A stretch of 64,000 nucleotides of DNA from Edaphobacter sp. (GCA_025462755.1 JAOAPF010000447.1:22328-86327); one strand, 5' to 3'; shown: positions 1 through 9,098, counted from the stretch's first letter. The notes: generated from the letters alone by a model not told the origin. A program made the numbers and translations.

Positions 1-301
1 ACTTTGGTGCAGAGGAGGTCAGCTCGGCTCGCGTGACTCGTGTGGGAGCGGTGGAGTTGATAGAACGGCGCGTTCGGTGATGCGTTGATTGGTGTCGCGT
101 GTGGACCTGGCTTGGAGCAGCGGTATGTCTGTGGGCGCCATGCGCCGGCTCGGCGCTGTGTTTCCTGTGAGTTGGAGTCGTTGGGCCGGTCCTGGTCTTG
201 TGGACGGTGTGGTGCGTTGACTTCGCCACGCTGTTGGCGGGGAAAAAGTACACGGCTGCGAGCGCCAGAAAGGCTGAGATGGGGGCGTTCGAACGCATCA
301 T
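1..301 (-). CDS. Secreted protein, N-terminal part (cut by window edge)
   Basis: A minus-strand frame is open from an ATG-ATG pair at 296-301 to the left edge, giving about 100 residues. It begins with a short basic stretch and a hydrophobic core (ISAFLALAAVYFF) ending near SVAKS, a plausible Sec signal peptide. The rest is a low-complexity region rich in His, Thr, Arg, Ser and Pro, as in exported proteins with a flexible linker before a folded domain. Third codon positions are strongly GC, as in real genes here. No Shine-Dalgarno (SD) sequence precedes the start. The domain that would identify it lies outside the window, so no function is proposed. Confidence 0.5.
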   Translation of the reverse strand, partial: MMRSNAPISAFLALAAVYFFPANSVAKSTHHTVHKTRTGPTTPTHRKHSAEPAHGAHRHTAAPSQVHTRHQSTHHRTRRSINSTAPTRVTRAELTSSAPK

Positions 302-427
302 GATTTCGGAGGCGCGGAACGCCAGAGCATTTTCTACACTAACCGTTGGCTCGCTGCAGGGTAAGTGATCAGGTCGGTTCCGTGTACTGGTCGATTAACA
401 CTGCGACGTTAACCTGAGCAGCAGAGA

Positions 428-2050
428 TTATTTTTGCTGGCTTGCCCAGGTCTGGAGGTCGGCGGAGGTTTGGAGACGGTCTTGTAAAAGTGCGTCCAGC
501 AGGGCGCGAGTGGAGACGGCGGCGAAGGGTTGGTCAAAGTACGCGGGGGTCTTCTGGTTCGGAAGCTTCACGATGTAGGCAGGGCGCGGATCGAACTCGC
601 CGCCGTGGCTGGCTGCCTCGTCTTCGTCTGTCCAGGTCATGGAATCTTTCCAGATGAAGCTTGTCCGCCAGGAGTGGTCGCCCATCACGATGATGGTTGC
701 GGTATCCCAATCGTTATTCCTTTCGAGGAGCTGACGCATGTGAGCGAGGTAGCGGTCGGCCAGAGCGAGATTGTCGATGTAGGAGGTGTGCTTGGTGCTA
801 AAGACTTTCTTGCTCCGATCGTAAAAGCCGTACGGGTGAGGGATGGGCATGTGCAGGAAGAGAAAGTTAATGGAGGGATCGGTCAGGTAGGCGTCGCCCG
901 CTGCGAGGAGTTTACGGTAGTCGGTGGAGTGCTGGCGAATGTCGCGGGACTCGTCGCTGGGTGCGCCCGGGCCGCGGCCGAAGAGATGTTTGGTGTCGAG
1001 CCAGAGTCGGCGGAAGGGTCGGAAAAGGCCGACAGCAAGAGAACGATTCGGCGACAGGTTGGCTGGCGTGGATTCGCGGTAAGTCCAGAAGCAGTGATCG
1101 AGGACCTCCGGCATGATGCGGCAGTAGGGGTTGTACCAGCCGGCGATTCCGGTGACATAGCCGGCGTCAATCGCATCCTGAAAGACGGTCTCGTGTTGCT
1201 GGAATGGCATCCACTTGCCGGTTGAGGGATCTTTGAGAGAGAGAAGAAAGCCGCGGGCAGAGATGTTGACGGCGTTGGAGGGGAGGCCCGTGAAGAGTGT
1301 AGGAACGATGTAGCGGGTGTATTCGCCGCCCGGGACGACGTGAGTGAAGACGGTCGATTGCGCGGCCAGTTGATCGAAGGCTGGAAGTTTGAGGCCGGAG
1401 AAGCGGCGTTCGTACAGCTGCTGGTACGAGAGTTCGTCGAGCAGGAGCCAGACGATGCGCTGACGCGGTTGCGTGGAAGCGAGTTGGGGCTTGTGCAGCG
1501 TGGGAGCAGGGTTGAGATTGCGCGCCTGCAAGCCACTCCAGACCAGCTGCGCGAAGATGAGCACACCGGTGAATGCGAAGATGCCCAGGATGGCGGCGGC
1601 CGTGCGCTGGATCTTGTCAAAGCGCGGAAAAAACGTTTTCCAGCGAACCGCGATCGCAATCAGGGCGGTGAGGCAGACGCTCGCGACGAGATAAGTGAGC
1701 CAGTCGGGAACCTCGGTCCCGGAGAAATTGGCGACCGTGTGGAGAAGAATCGATGGCAGCGCGAGAAGAAAGGCGGACCAGATGATGACACGAAGAGGGC
1801 CGGGCCGTTCTGCAAGATAAAGCAACGCAGTAAGCAGCAGCGAGAGGGTGATGACGTAGACGATAATCGGAATGATGACCGAAGAGGCCGAACCGATAAG
1901 GTGATAGACAAGATCGTGATCCGTGGCGATTAGAGGACCGGTGAGGTCAAGCAGATACAGATTGGCGAGGCCAAATGCGACCATGGCCGGATGGGTGAGC
2001 GGCCGCACAGCCTGTTTTCTTTCAGGACGGGGTAAACAGGATGCGAACAT
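428..2050 (-). CDS. Membrane-anchored sulfatase-like hydrolase/transferase
   Basis: The 540-residue protein has about five membrane segments in the first 175 residues, followed by an alkaline-phosphatase-superfamily domain from about residue 195. That domain opens with the typical strand and metal-ligand Asp (IVWLLLDELS) and has a GDHSW motif near the C-terminus. The usual sulfatase Cys/Ser-x-Pro-x-Arg nucleophile motif is not seen. A threonine in YIVPTLFTG sits where phosphoglycerol or phosphoethanolamine transferases and related lipid-modifying enzymes carry their nucleophile. The sequence therefore supports a periplasm-facing hydrolase or transferase acting on envelope material, with unknown substrate. 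The upstream small gene on the same strand probably shares its transcript. The start lacks a clear SD; Met23 is an alternative. Confidence 0.8.
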   Translation of the reverse strand: MFASCLPRPERKQAVRPLTHPAMVAFGLANLYLLDLTGPLIATDHDLVYHLIGSASSVIIPIIVYVITLSLLLTALLYLAERPGPLRVIIWSAFLLALPSILLHTVANFSGTEVPDWLTYLVASVCLTALIAIAVRWKTFFPRFDKIQRTAAAILGIFAFTGVLIFAQLVWSGLQARNLNPAPTLHKPQLASTQPRQRIVWLLLDELSYQQLYERRFSGLKLPAFDQLAAQSTVFTHVVPGGEYTRYIVPTLFTGLPSNAVNISARGFLLSLKDPSTGKWMPFQQHETVFQDAIDAGYVTGIAGWYNPYCRIMPEVLDHCFWTYRESTPANLSPNRSLAVGLFRPFRRLWLDTKHLFGRGPGAPSDESRDIRQHSTDYRKLLAAGDAYLTDPSINFLFLHMPIPHPYGFYDRSKKVFSTKHTSYIDNLALADRYLAHMRQLLERNNDWDTATIIVMGDHSWRTSFIWKDSMTWTDEDEAASHGGEFDPRPAYIVKLPNQKTPAYFDQPFAAVSTRALLDALLQDRLQTSADLQTWASQQK

Positions 2051-2155
2051 GCAACGGACCGTTTCAGATCAGGATAGAGATGCGGCTCCGCCCAGGCACA
2101 CGAACAGCCGGGTGTTGCAAGCAGAGTATTGGGCGTTCTCTCCGATGTCAACGGG

Positions 2156-2380
2156 CTAAAACGGGCGGGACTGCGGAATGCCCTTGGGAGTTTTGACGAA
2201 GAGGTTTTTGAGACGGCGACGAAAATAAAATAGCGCTCCGGAGAAGACCGCACTGATCCCCTGAAAGATCAGGAGTCCCGAACCGGGATCGACATAAGCG
2301 TGGGCCTGGCGCTCAAAGGTGAAGCTGAGTGCAATAAAAAGCGTCAGCGTAATCGCGAAGTATTTCACATTGTGCGTCAT
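2156..2380 (-). CDS. Small exported protein with AYVDPGSG motif
   Basis: The ATG at 2378-2380 is preceded by GGGGGAG at good spacing, which decides the start over a longer reading. The 74-residue product has a signal-like hydrophobic stretch ending near QAHA, then the motif AYVDPGSGLL, a second hydrophobic segment, and a basic tail (RRRLKN). Short proteins with AYVDPG near the N-terminus recur beside membrane sulfatases in bacterial genomes (from memory, not checked). The sulfatase-like gene begins about 105 bases downstream on the same strand, so a shared envelope role is likely. The molecular role is unknown. Confidence 0.65.
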   Translation of the reverse strand: MTHNVKYFAITLTLFIALSFTFERQAHAYVDPGSGLLIFQGISAVFSGALFYFRRRLKNLFVKTPKGIPQSRPF

Positions 2381-2676
2381 TGGTGCTCCCCCAGTGGAGT
2401 TCGTCTGCATTGGACGACCCTACTTGGATTGAAGACGCGGTTTCCGGAGAAAAGTTTCGGCCGATTATATTTTTGATGTCGCTGTTTTGTCTTTTTCGTG
2501 TCATTGAATTCCCAAATCCGGACGAATTAAATCAAACAATTCCGCATGTCCCCACATGGCCCCGGAAGACCCGCGGATTCCATCGTCTTCCCCGCTTCCA
2601 GCTGTTTGATTTTCGACCCATGGCCCGGCATGTACGATGGCTGCACCTATTAATCTTTGCAGTGCGGAGAACTAAT

Positions 2677-5600
2677 TTGCGCGTCGCTTCGTCTACCGGC
2701 CACTTTTGCACCCGATTTCTTCCTCTGATCATCGCAGGCCTGGCTACCGTGTGTGTGGCCGCTCCCTCCAGCGAGAAACCTCATCTGCTACAGCGTCCGG
2801 CATTGAGCCAGACACAGATTGTGTTCAACTATGCGGGCGACCTCTGGAGCGTGGATCGCAAGGGAGGTCATGCCACACGGCTGACAGTTGGCGTGGGAAT
2901 TGAGACCTCGCCAATATTCTCGCCGGACGGAAGCACCATAGCGTTTACGGGCGAGTACGACGGCAACACCGATGTGTTTACCATTCCGGCTACAGGTGGC
3001 GTGCCGCATCGTGTGACCTACCATCCCTCACTCGACACAGCGGTAGGCTGGTCGCCGGATGGAAAGCAGATCGTCTTTCGTTCAGACCGCCAGGCGAGCA
3101 GCCGGTACACACAGTTGTATGCAGTCCCCGCAGCAGGCGGATTTGCGAAGGCGTTGCCGCTGCCGATGGCGTTCGAAGGACAGATCTCCAGCGACGGCGC
3201 AAGCATAGCGTACTCGCCACTCGGACCTTCGTTCAGTTTCGACTACAACCGGTATGTTGCCTGGGGAAACTACCGCGGCGGCCGCGCCAGTACGATCCGG
3301 ATCACCGGCCTGAAGGATCTTGCGAGCACGGAGATTCCGCATGAACCGGCGTCGGACCTCAATCCTGTGTGGGTCGGAAAGATGATTTACTTTCTCTCCG
3401 ATCGTAATGGCCCGATGACGCTGTACAAATATGACCCAGCGACGAAGGCAGTGACCGAGTGCCTGAAGAACGCGGGCAAGCCGGACATTCACTCATTGTC
3501 CGGCGGCCCCAGTGGTCTGGTGTACGACCAGCTAGGCGAAATCTATCTCTACGACACCGCCAGCGGTCAATCGCACATGGTGCCGATCGATGTGACGGGC
3601 GATCTGCCCGAGGTGAGGGCGCGCATCGAGAACGTGAGTACGCAGATAGATCATGCCGGCATCTCACCCACTGGCTTGCGCGCCGTCTTTGAAGCGCATG
3701 GCGAGATCCTGACGGTCCCCGCGAAGAAGGGGCCGACGCGCGATATTACGAATACCCCCGGCGTGATGGAACGGAGTCCTGCATGGTCGCCCGATGGGCA
3801 GTCGCTTGCTTATTTCTCCGATGAGTCCGGGTTATACGCGGTCCATGTCTCGAGCCAGACGGGGAGCGGAGAGGTGAAGAAGTTTCCGCTCGCGAAGGAG
3901 CCTGCGTATTATTTCGATCCGGCGTGGGCCCCCGACTCGAAGCTCCTGGCGTTCCGCGATAACCGGCTGAAGCTGTGGATGCTCGACACCGGCACTGGCA
4001 AGCTCACCCATGTGGGCGAAGATGACTACTTCCAGACAGACAAGCGCGACATCGCCTGGTCGCCGGACTCAAAGTGGATTGCTTACTCTCAGATTGTCGC
4101 GAACCATCTGCATGCGCTGTTTCTGTATTCGGTGGAGACTGGCAAGTCGACCCGGTTTGCTGCGGACTCAGCCGATTCGCGTTTCCCCACCTTCGATCGT
4201 AACGGGAAGTACCTGTACTTCACCGCGAGTACGAACACTGGAGGAGCCACCGCAGGTCTCGATATGACAAGCGATCTGCTTTCGCTGTCGCGCAATATCT
4301 ACGCAGTTGTATTAGCTGCAGACCAGGCTTCGCCGATTGCGCCAGAGAGCGACGACGAAAAAACTCCCGCCGAGGCGCACGAGAAGGCGAAGGAGAACAC
4401 CGACGCAACACCAGCCGCCGACGCAAAGGAGGGAGAGAAGCCGCACCCCGCAGCTGCCAAGACTCCAACTCCCCCCAAGCCTGTGAAGATCGATCTTGGA
4501 GGAATCGAGAACCGCATCGTCGCACTGCCGCTACCGGCTGGCGATTATCTGGAACTGGTCGCGGGCAAGCCGGGCACACTGTACTTCCGTCAGGCTGCAG
4601 GCGGAAATCGATTCGCAGAGCGCGCAGCTACGCTGAGCCGGTTTGTCTTCGACACACGCAAAACAGAAAAATTGGCCGACCGAGTAGCAAGCTTCGATCT
4701 TTCTACCGATGGCGAAAAAATGCTGCTGGCACTGATGCCTGAAGGTATGGGCTCAGTTCGCGGTGCGGCCGCTGGCCCTGCTCCTCCAACTTACGTCATC
4801 GTTCCCGCGAATGCCCCAATCAAACCCGGCGAAGGCACAGTGTCGCTCGCCGATCTCCAGGTGCGCATCGATCCCACAGCCGAGTGGAATCAGATGTACC
4901 ACGAGGTGTGGAGAGTCGAGCGCTCGTACTTCTACGATCCCAACTTTCATGGCGTGAATACCGTGGAGGAGGAGAAGCGGCTTGAACCATATGTGCAGTC
5001 GATCGCCTCACGCAGCGACCTCAACTACATCTTCCAGGAGATGCTTAGCGGCTTCTCCGTCGGACATCTGCGCGGCACCGGTGGAGCAATTCCAGAGGCG
5101 AAGCGGGTTCCAGGCGGACTACTGGGCGCCGACTACACCATCGAAAATGGCCACTACTGCCTCGCTAAAATTCTTGTCGGAGGCATCTGGAATCCGGAGG
5201 AGAAGGCTCCATTAGCTGAACCTGGATTAAACGTGCACACGGGCGACTGCATCCTGGCTATCGGCGGCGCAGAGGTGAAGGCCGACGACGATATCCAGCG
5301 GCTGCTCGAAGGGACAGCAGGCCATGCGATCACGCTGCACGTTGCCTCAGCTAACGGCAGCAACGGGCGGGACATCACTCTAATTCCGATTCGCAGCGAG
5401 GCCGCTCTGCGCAACAGCGAGTGGATCGCAGACAACCAGCGCAAGGTAGATAAGCTCTCTGGCGGAAAGCTGGCGTATGTCTATCTACCGGATACCGGGG
5501 CCGGCGGATTCACCAACTTCAACCGCTTCTACTTCTCTCAACTGGACAAGCAGGGTGCAGTGATCGACGAGCGCTTCAACGGCGGCGGCCAGATGGCCGA

Positions 5601-6072
5601 CTACATCATTGAAGCGATGCAACGGAAGACGGTCGGATATTGGGCGTATCGCTATGGCGCGACGCAGAAGACGGTGAACGCGTCGATCCCTGGACCCAAG
5701 GTGATGATCGTCAATGAGGTCGCCGGCTCGGGCGGCGATGCGATGCCATGGCTCTTTCATCAGGAGAAGGTCGGCACCTTGATTGGCAAGCGTACATGGG
5801 GTGGCCTGGTCGGTATCGGAGCGATTCCGGTGCTGATGGACGGAGGCAACGTAACGTCGCCGAGCTTTGGCTACTTCTCGCCGGAAGGCAAGTGGCAGAT
5901 TGAGAACCATGGCACGGACCCCGATGTAGTGGTCGAGCAGGATCCGAAGGCGGTGAGCGAAGGGCACGATCCGCAGTTGGAAAAGGCGGTAAGTGTAGCG
6001 ATGCAGGAGCTCGCGCAGCATCCGGTGCAGGAAACGGCGAAGCCTCCGTATCCCAACTATCACAAAAAATAA
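2677..6072 (+). CDS. Tricorn-like S41 peptidase (PD40 beta-propeller, PDZ, serine protease)
   Basis: From the TTG at 2677, preceded by GGAGA seven bases upstream, the protein is 1131 residues, close to the roughly 1070 of archaeal tricorn. The N-terminus is a signal peptide ending near CVAA, so the enzyme is exported. Next come repeated WSPDG/FSPDG blades of a TolB/PD40 propeller, a charged Glu/Lys/Pro linker (about 4320-4490), a PDZ-like segment (about 5110-5390), and the S41 catalytic part. The nucleophile Ser lies in AGSGGD (about residue 1018), followed by TWGGLVG and the acidic ENHG motif. Upstream ATGs at 2620 and an earlier TTG at 2380 give longer readings without good ribosome sites. 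It probably degrades peptides in the periplasm. It has no operon partner. Confidence 0.87.
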   Translation: MRVASSTGHFCTRFLPLIIAGLATVCVAAPSSEKPHLLQRPALSQTQIVFNYAGDLWSVDRKGGHATRLTVGVGIETSPIFSPDGSTIAFTGEYDGNTDVFTIPATGGVPHRVTYHPSLDTAVGWSPDGKQIVFRSDRQASSRYTQLYAVPAAGGFAKALPLPMAFEGQISSDGASIAYSPLGPSFSFDYNRYVAWGNYRGGRASTIRITGLKDLASTEIPHEPASDLNPVWVGKMIYFLSDRNGPMTLYKYDPATKAVTECLKNAGKPDIHSLSGGPSGLVYDQLGEIYLYDTASGQSHMVPIDVTGDLPEVRARIENVSTQIDHAGISPTGLRAVFEAHGEILTVPAKKGPTRDITNTPGVMERSPAWSPDGQSLAYFSDESGLYAVHVSSQTGSGEVKKFPLAKEPAYYFDPAWAPDSKLLAFRDNRLKLWMLDTGTGKLTHVGEDDYFQTDKRDIAWSPDSKWIAYSQIVANHLHALFLYSVETGKSTRFAADSADSRFPTFDRNGKYLYFTASTNTGGATAGLDMTSDLLSLSRNIYAVVLAADQASPIAPESDDEKTPAEAHEKAKENTDATPAADAKEGEKPHPAAAKTPTPPKPVKIDLGGIENRIVALPLPAGDYLELVAGKPGTLYFRQAAGGNRFAERAATLSRFVFDTRKTEKLADRVASFDLSTDGEKMLLALMPEGMGSVRGAAAGPAPPTYVIVPANAPIKPGEGTVSLADLQVRIDPTAEWNQMYHEVWRVERSYFYDPNFHGVNTVEEEKRLEPYVQSIASRSDLNYIFQEMLSGFSVGHLRGTGGAIPEAKRVPGGLLGADYTIENGHYCLAKILVGGIWNPEEKAPLAEPGLNVHTGDCILAIGGAEVKADDDIQRLLEGTAGHAITLHVASANGSNGRDITLIPIRSEAALRNSEWIADNQRKVDKLSGGKLAYVYLPDTGAGGFTNFNRFYFSQLDKQGAVIDERFNGGGQMADYIIEAMQRKTVGYWAYRYGATQKTVNASIPGPKVMIVNEVAGSGGDAMPWLFHQEKVGTLIGKRTWGGLVGIGAIPVLMDGGNVTSPSFGYFSPEGKWQIENHGTDPDVVVEQDPKAVSEGHDPQLEKAVSVAMQELAQHPVQETAKPPYPNYHKK

Positions 6073-6117
6073 AAAGTGAGGATGCGGCCGAGTCACCCCG
6101 CATCCTCCTTATCCGCC

Positions 6118-6618
6118 CTATACATCCAACCCCGCGGCTATCGCGACGGAATGCGCCGCACTCTCGATCTGGCCTGGGTCTTTGGTGGAGATCGCCATCG
6201 CCAGAACAATGACAGACGAGGCGATGCTCACAGCCTTGTCGATCCTCTGGAGTCTGTCGAGCGCGTGATCTGCAGCTTTCGTCGCGAGAGCGATTTGAGC
6301 TACGGACTGATCTGCATTGGCCAACGTGATGTTTGCGTCTTGAATCGCGAAGCTCGTGGCAACGTTCATCAGGGAGTAGACGTAGCCCTGCAGCTGAACG
6401 ATCGCCGGGTCGGTGAGCTTGCTCCCCGCGGCAATGCCGTTCAGGCGAACCTGTCCGATCTCCACGGCGATGTCGTGAAACGATTGGGCCAGCTTTTGCA
6501 TCTGGTCGTCAGAGAGAGCTGTGGTAACCGGCGGGACGGGAGGTGGCGTCTTCGTGGCAGAAGCTGGCGTCTTCATGGCAGGAGCTGGCGTCTTGATGGC
6601 AGGGGTTGGCGTCTTCAT
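6118..6618 (-). CDS. Hypothetical protein with KTP-repeat N-terminus
   Basis: The 166-residue product starts at an ATG two bases after the stop of the upstream lipoprotein gene, implying translational coupling. The first 35 residues are an imperfect repeat of the form MKTPxPA, followed by a Pro-rich stretch. The rest is Ala-rich and helical, with heptad-like spacing around IALATKAADHALDRLQRIDKA, then a hydrophobic stretch VSIASSVIVLAMAI. No signal peptide is evident. I do not recognise a family. Its only clear context is the lipoprotein, whose C-terminal helices have a similar Ala/Lys/Gln character. An upstream in-frame start at 6693 is less likely because it would overlap that gene. Confidence 0.6.
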   Translation of the reverse strand: MKTPTPAIKTPAPAMKTPASATKTPPPVPPVTTALSDDQMQKLAQSFHDIAVEIGQVRLNGIAAGSKLTDPAIVQLQGYVYSLMNVATSFAIQDANITLANADQSVAQIALATKAADHALDRLQRIDKAVSIASSVIVLAMAISTKDPGQIESAAHSVAIAAGLDV

Positions 6619-6620
6619 GG

Positions 6621-7499
6621 TTAGTTCGACCTCGATTGAATCTCGGAGAGTGCCGCCTTCAGCGATAGGGCAAGGGGCCTGACCTGTTTGCATATCTCAA
6701 CGACGCCTGCCTTCCCTGCTGCTTGCTGCTTCAGCTTGGCATGTAGCGCGGAGATGTCATCCATGACTTTGCCGTAGGCGGCGATGTTATCTTTGCGGGA
6801 TTGCATCGCTAATTTGTCGTGCGCGTATTGGCGCTGCACCAGGATGAGGGTAAGCCGTTCGGTGGGTTGCGCGCTCGCCATTGGCCCTTTATAGAAGTTG
6901 TCCAGGCTAAGCTCTTCATTGGAGAGCAGCAGCGCGTAGTCCACGGTGATCACTTTCTTGAGCGCCTGCGTGAGGGCCTGGATGGCCGGATCGTTCTGCT
7001 GGATGAGCTGCCCGAGCTGTTTTTCCCGATAGCCTCTACTGGCTGCATCAGCGAGAGATTTGAGGATACTCTGCGCGGCATTGCCAGCGGAGGCCGTATT
7101 TGCCGATAAACTGGAATTCGCTCCTGTAGCAGTTACATTTTTTTCGATCCTGGCGTCGTAGCCCATGGGCTCGTTGGAGGCTAGCTTGCCGAGGGCATCG
7201 AAGTAGTCCGCCAGAATGCTCTCGTCATTTGCGAGGTGGTCCGCTATCTCCTGATACGGCTTGCAGTCCTGGGCTTGTTGGGCCGGGGGACGCTCTGCCT
7301 GCGGCGTGTTCTCGAAGAGTGTGTTTTGGCGTGCGCAGGTTTCGGCAACGTCGTTGGAGACTCTGGGGAGAGAGACTCTGGCTTCGTCGGAGAGCTGCGA
7401 GAGGCCGGCTGCGTCGTCCAGGTTTACGCATCCGTTGGCGGCCAGAAGGAGCGCTGCACCTGCAACGATTCGCGCAGAGAGCCTTTGAGGGAGGAACAT
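6621..7499 (-). CDS. Putative lipoprotein, helical
   Basis: The ATG at 7497-7499 follows AGAGG at five-base spacing. The 292-residue product begins with a signal peptide whose end (LLLAANGC) resembles a lipobox with Cys as the lipidated residue, so it is probably anchored to a membrane facing the periplasm. The mature part is Ala/Gln/Leu-rich and mostly helical, with four further Cys residues (ETCARQ, QDCKPY, EICKQ and the lipobox) that could form disulfides. No enzyme motif is visible. It is followed two bases later by the KTP-repeat gene, with which it probably forms an operon. The family is not recognised. Confidence 0.65.
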   Translation of the reverse strand: MFLPQRLSARIVAGAALLLAANGCVNLDDAAGLSQLSDEARVSLPRVSNDVAETCARQNTLFENTPQAERPPAQQAQDCKPYQEIADHLANDESILADYFDALGKLASNEPMGYDARIEKNVTATGANSSLSANTASAGNAAQSILKSLADAASRGYREKQLGQLIQQNDPAIQALTQALKKVITVDYALLLSNEELSLDNFYKGPMASAQPTERLTLILVQRQYAHDKLAMQSRKDNIAAYGKVMDDISALHAKLKQQAAGKAGVVEICKQVRPLALSLKAALSEIQSRSN

Positions 7500-7573
7500 C
7501 GAGACCTCTTTTCCGGAGAAGCCTTGACTGTATTTGAAGCTGGGGGATTTTTCCACTCAAGGGAGGGATTGCT

Positions 7574-8017
7574 TCAGCTCTTTGCAGGAGTTTCGGTGTG
7601 CGCCTGAACCAGCCACTTCGTGGTGCCGGGTTGGCGGGCCCACACCGTGGTTGAGTTGTTGTCGTAGTTCTTTCGCTGGGGTTTGTCCTCCGTGCCGCAG
7701 TTGAAGGTATTGACGACGTGATACGCGGTGAGGGCGGAGTCGGGTGAGAGGATGCGAACCTGGAGATCGCGGAGTTCGTACGACTCGATTTTGCAATGTT
7801 TCAGGTTAACCAGCAGAGCATCGACCGCCTGGATGCGTTCATCCACTTCGATGAAATCTTTCGCGAAGAGACGGCGCACGGTGGCGAAGTCGCCTTCGGC
7901 CATGGTGGTCCAGAGGTGCTGCTCGAGATTGACGATTTCGATCGGCGCAGGGGTGGGTGCCGCGGTTTGAGCAGAGGAATATGTAGCAAGCGCAAAAAGA
8001 AGGAGGAGGGGACGCAT
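7574..8017 (-). CDS. Exported SnoaL/DUF4440-like protein
   Basis: The 147-residue protein has a signal peptide ending near SSAQ and one NTF2-like domain. Diagnostic segments are WTTMAEGDFATVRRLF early in the domain and TVWARQPGTTKWLVQAHTE at the C-terminus, the pattern of DUF4440 proteins that bind or modify small molecules. It is a paralogue of the gene at 14826-15272: both have a signal peptide, DF/DYIEV, NLxxC and KWLVQxHTEtP at matching positions. Two Cys residues (HCK, FNCG) are conserved in the pair and may form a disulfide. The start codon lies inside a perfect palindrome (8015-8037). No ligand can be named. Confidence 0.75.
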   Translation of the reverse strand: MRPLLLLFALATYSSAQTAAPTPAPIEIVNLEQHLWTTMAEGDFATVRRLFAKDFIEVDERIQAVDALLVNLKHCKIESYELRDLQVRILSPDSALTAYHVVNTFNCGTEDKPQRKNYDNNSTTVWARQPGTTKWLVQAHTETPAKS

Positions 8018-8037
8018 GACGCTATGGTAGCGTCATG
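8015..8037 (-). promoter_or_regulatory. Palindrome overlapping a start codon
   Basis: The arms CATGACGCT and AGCGTCATG are perfectly complementary around a five-base loop. The ATG of the DUF4440-like gene is inside one arm, so an mRNA hairpin would sequester the start codon. It could alternatively be a protein-binding operator, or the end hairpin of the preceding gene (8060-8467), although no T-run follows. Confidence 0.4.
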
Positions 8038-8059
8038 CCCTCCTCCGTGTGCACTGGAA

Positions 8060-8467
8060 TTACTTGGTTCCGGCTGCGGTGTTTGGGGTACCTACTTTAC
8101 GGATCGAAGCGTCAACGATGGCATAGAGCAGCTGGCCGTGATCGCTGCGGGCTTTGGCCTTGATGTATTCACCAGCGCGTTGGCCAGTCGCGGCGTCGTC
8201 GGGGAGACTGAGGCCGCGAGTGTGGGCCGAGATTTCGGCGAGTTCCTGGACGATATCGAAGAAGTTTTCTTCGTTTTTGCCGGAGAGTTGCCAGCAGGCG
8301 GAGACGGTGCAGGTGAGGATCTGTTCGGTCGTCCAATTGTGGGGCTCGTTGGAGTCCGCTGGTGGAGTGATGACGGTGACGGGAGACTTCGGCTGCTGCT
8401 GTGCGGTCGCGGTTAGAGTAGCGGCAGCGAGAGTGAGGCAAAGGGCGATTTTATTGACTGAGCGCAT
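8060..8467 (-). CDS. Exported hypothetical protein
   Basis: AAAGGA precedes the ATG at eight bases. The 135-residue product has a clear signal peptide (ALCLTLAAATLTATAQQ). The mature part contains two nearby Cys residues (LTCTVSACWQL) and a helical region with FFDIVQELAEISAHTRGLSL. No family is recognised. It sits in a same-strand run with the glycine-zipper gene upstream (18 bases away) and the DUF4440-like gene downstream (42 bases), suggesting cotranscription of a set of small periplasmic proteins. Confidence 0.65.
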   Translation of the reverse strand: MRSVNKIALCLTLAAATLTATAQQQPKSPVTVITPPADSNEPHNWTTEQILTCTVSACWQLSGKNEENFFDIVQELAEISAHTRGLSLPDDAATGQRAGEYIKAKARSDHGQLLYAIVDASIRKVGTPNTAAGTK

Positions 8468-8485
8468 GTGGTCGTTCCTTTAGGG

Positions 8486-8902
8486 TTAGTAGGGGTTCCG
8501 ACGGTAGTAGTTGTCTTTGTTGCGTTTGTTTTGGGCAGATTGGCCTATCACTGCGCCGATGCCGGCTCCGGCAGCTCCGCCGATGACCGTGCCTTTGAGG
8601 CCGCCCCCAAACAGCGCGCCGAGTGCCGCGCCGCCGGCTCCGCCGATAAGGGCTCCCTTACCGGGGCCGATGCCGCCTTGGCGATTATCATTGTGGTAAC
8701 CGGGATTGTTGTCGCGGCGTGGGTTGTAGTTGTTGTTGTAACGGGGGTCGCGATTGCTGTAGTAGTCGCCACCGCGGGCGCCGTTGCGCATGCCGTTGTA
8801 GTAAGCGTTGTCGTTGTTATGGTGGTTCTGCGCGGCCACAGGAACAAAGCTGGTCGCGACCAGGAGGGGAATTATGAAAACCGCTTTTCTAAACCTGCTC
8901 AT
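8486..8902 (-). CDS. Exported glycine-zipper protein
   Basis: The 138-residue protein has a signal peptide ending near VAAQ, an Asn/Tyr/Arg-rich low-complexity segment (residues about 25-75), then repeated GxxxG motifs (GKGALIGGAGGAALGALFGG, GTVIGGAAGAGIGAVIG) typical of glycine-zipper domains that insert into or pack against membranes. A short basic tail follows. Such proteins are usually outer-membrane or periplasmic stress-related proteins; the exact role is unknown. It is the first gene of the minus-strand run ending at 6118 and lies back to back with the plus-strand gene at 9099, so the spacer 8903-9098 should hold divergent promoters. Confidence 0.7.
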   Translation of the reverse strand: MSRFRKAVFIIPLLVATSFVPVAAQNHHNNDNAYYNGMRNGARGGDYYSNRDPRYNNNYNPRRDNNPGYHNDNRQGGIGPGKGALIGGAGGAALGALFGGGLKGTVIGGAAGAGIGAVIGQSAQNKRNKDNYYRRNPY

Positions 8903-9098
8903 CTCAGATTAGATGCGGTTTTTTGGGGTAAGAAAATTCGAGAGTACGCCTTCCATTCCTGAGGAAATATGCTGCAAAGAAACCCTTTTATTTCCACCGT
9001 TTTGCAGTTGAGCTTTTTGGCGTGTCGAAATCGGGAGCTTTGTGGAGGCTCCGGCGCGGTTTCTGCGTCTTAGTACTATCAGTTGTGCAGGAGGTGTT

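Noticed and set aside
85-303. Plus-strand ORF of 72 codons at the left end
   Set aside because: It lies opposite a better minus-strand frame with signal peptide and high GC3; it starts with TTG without SD.
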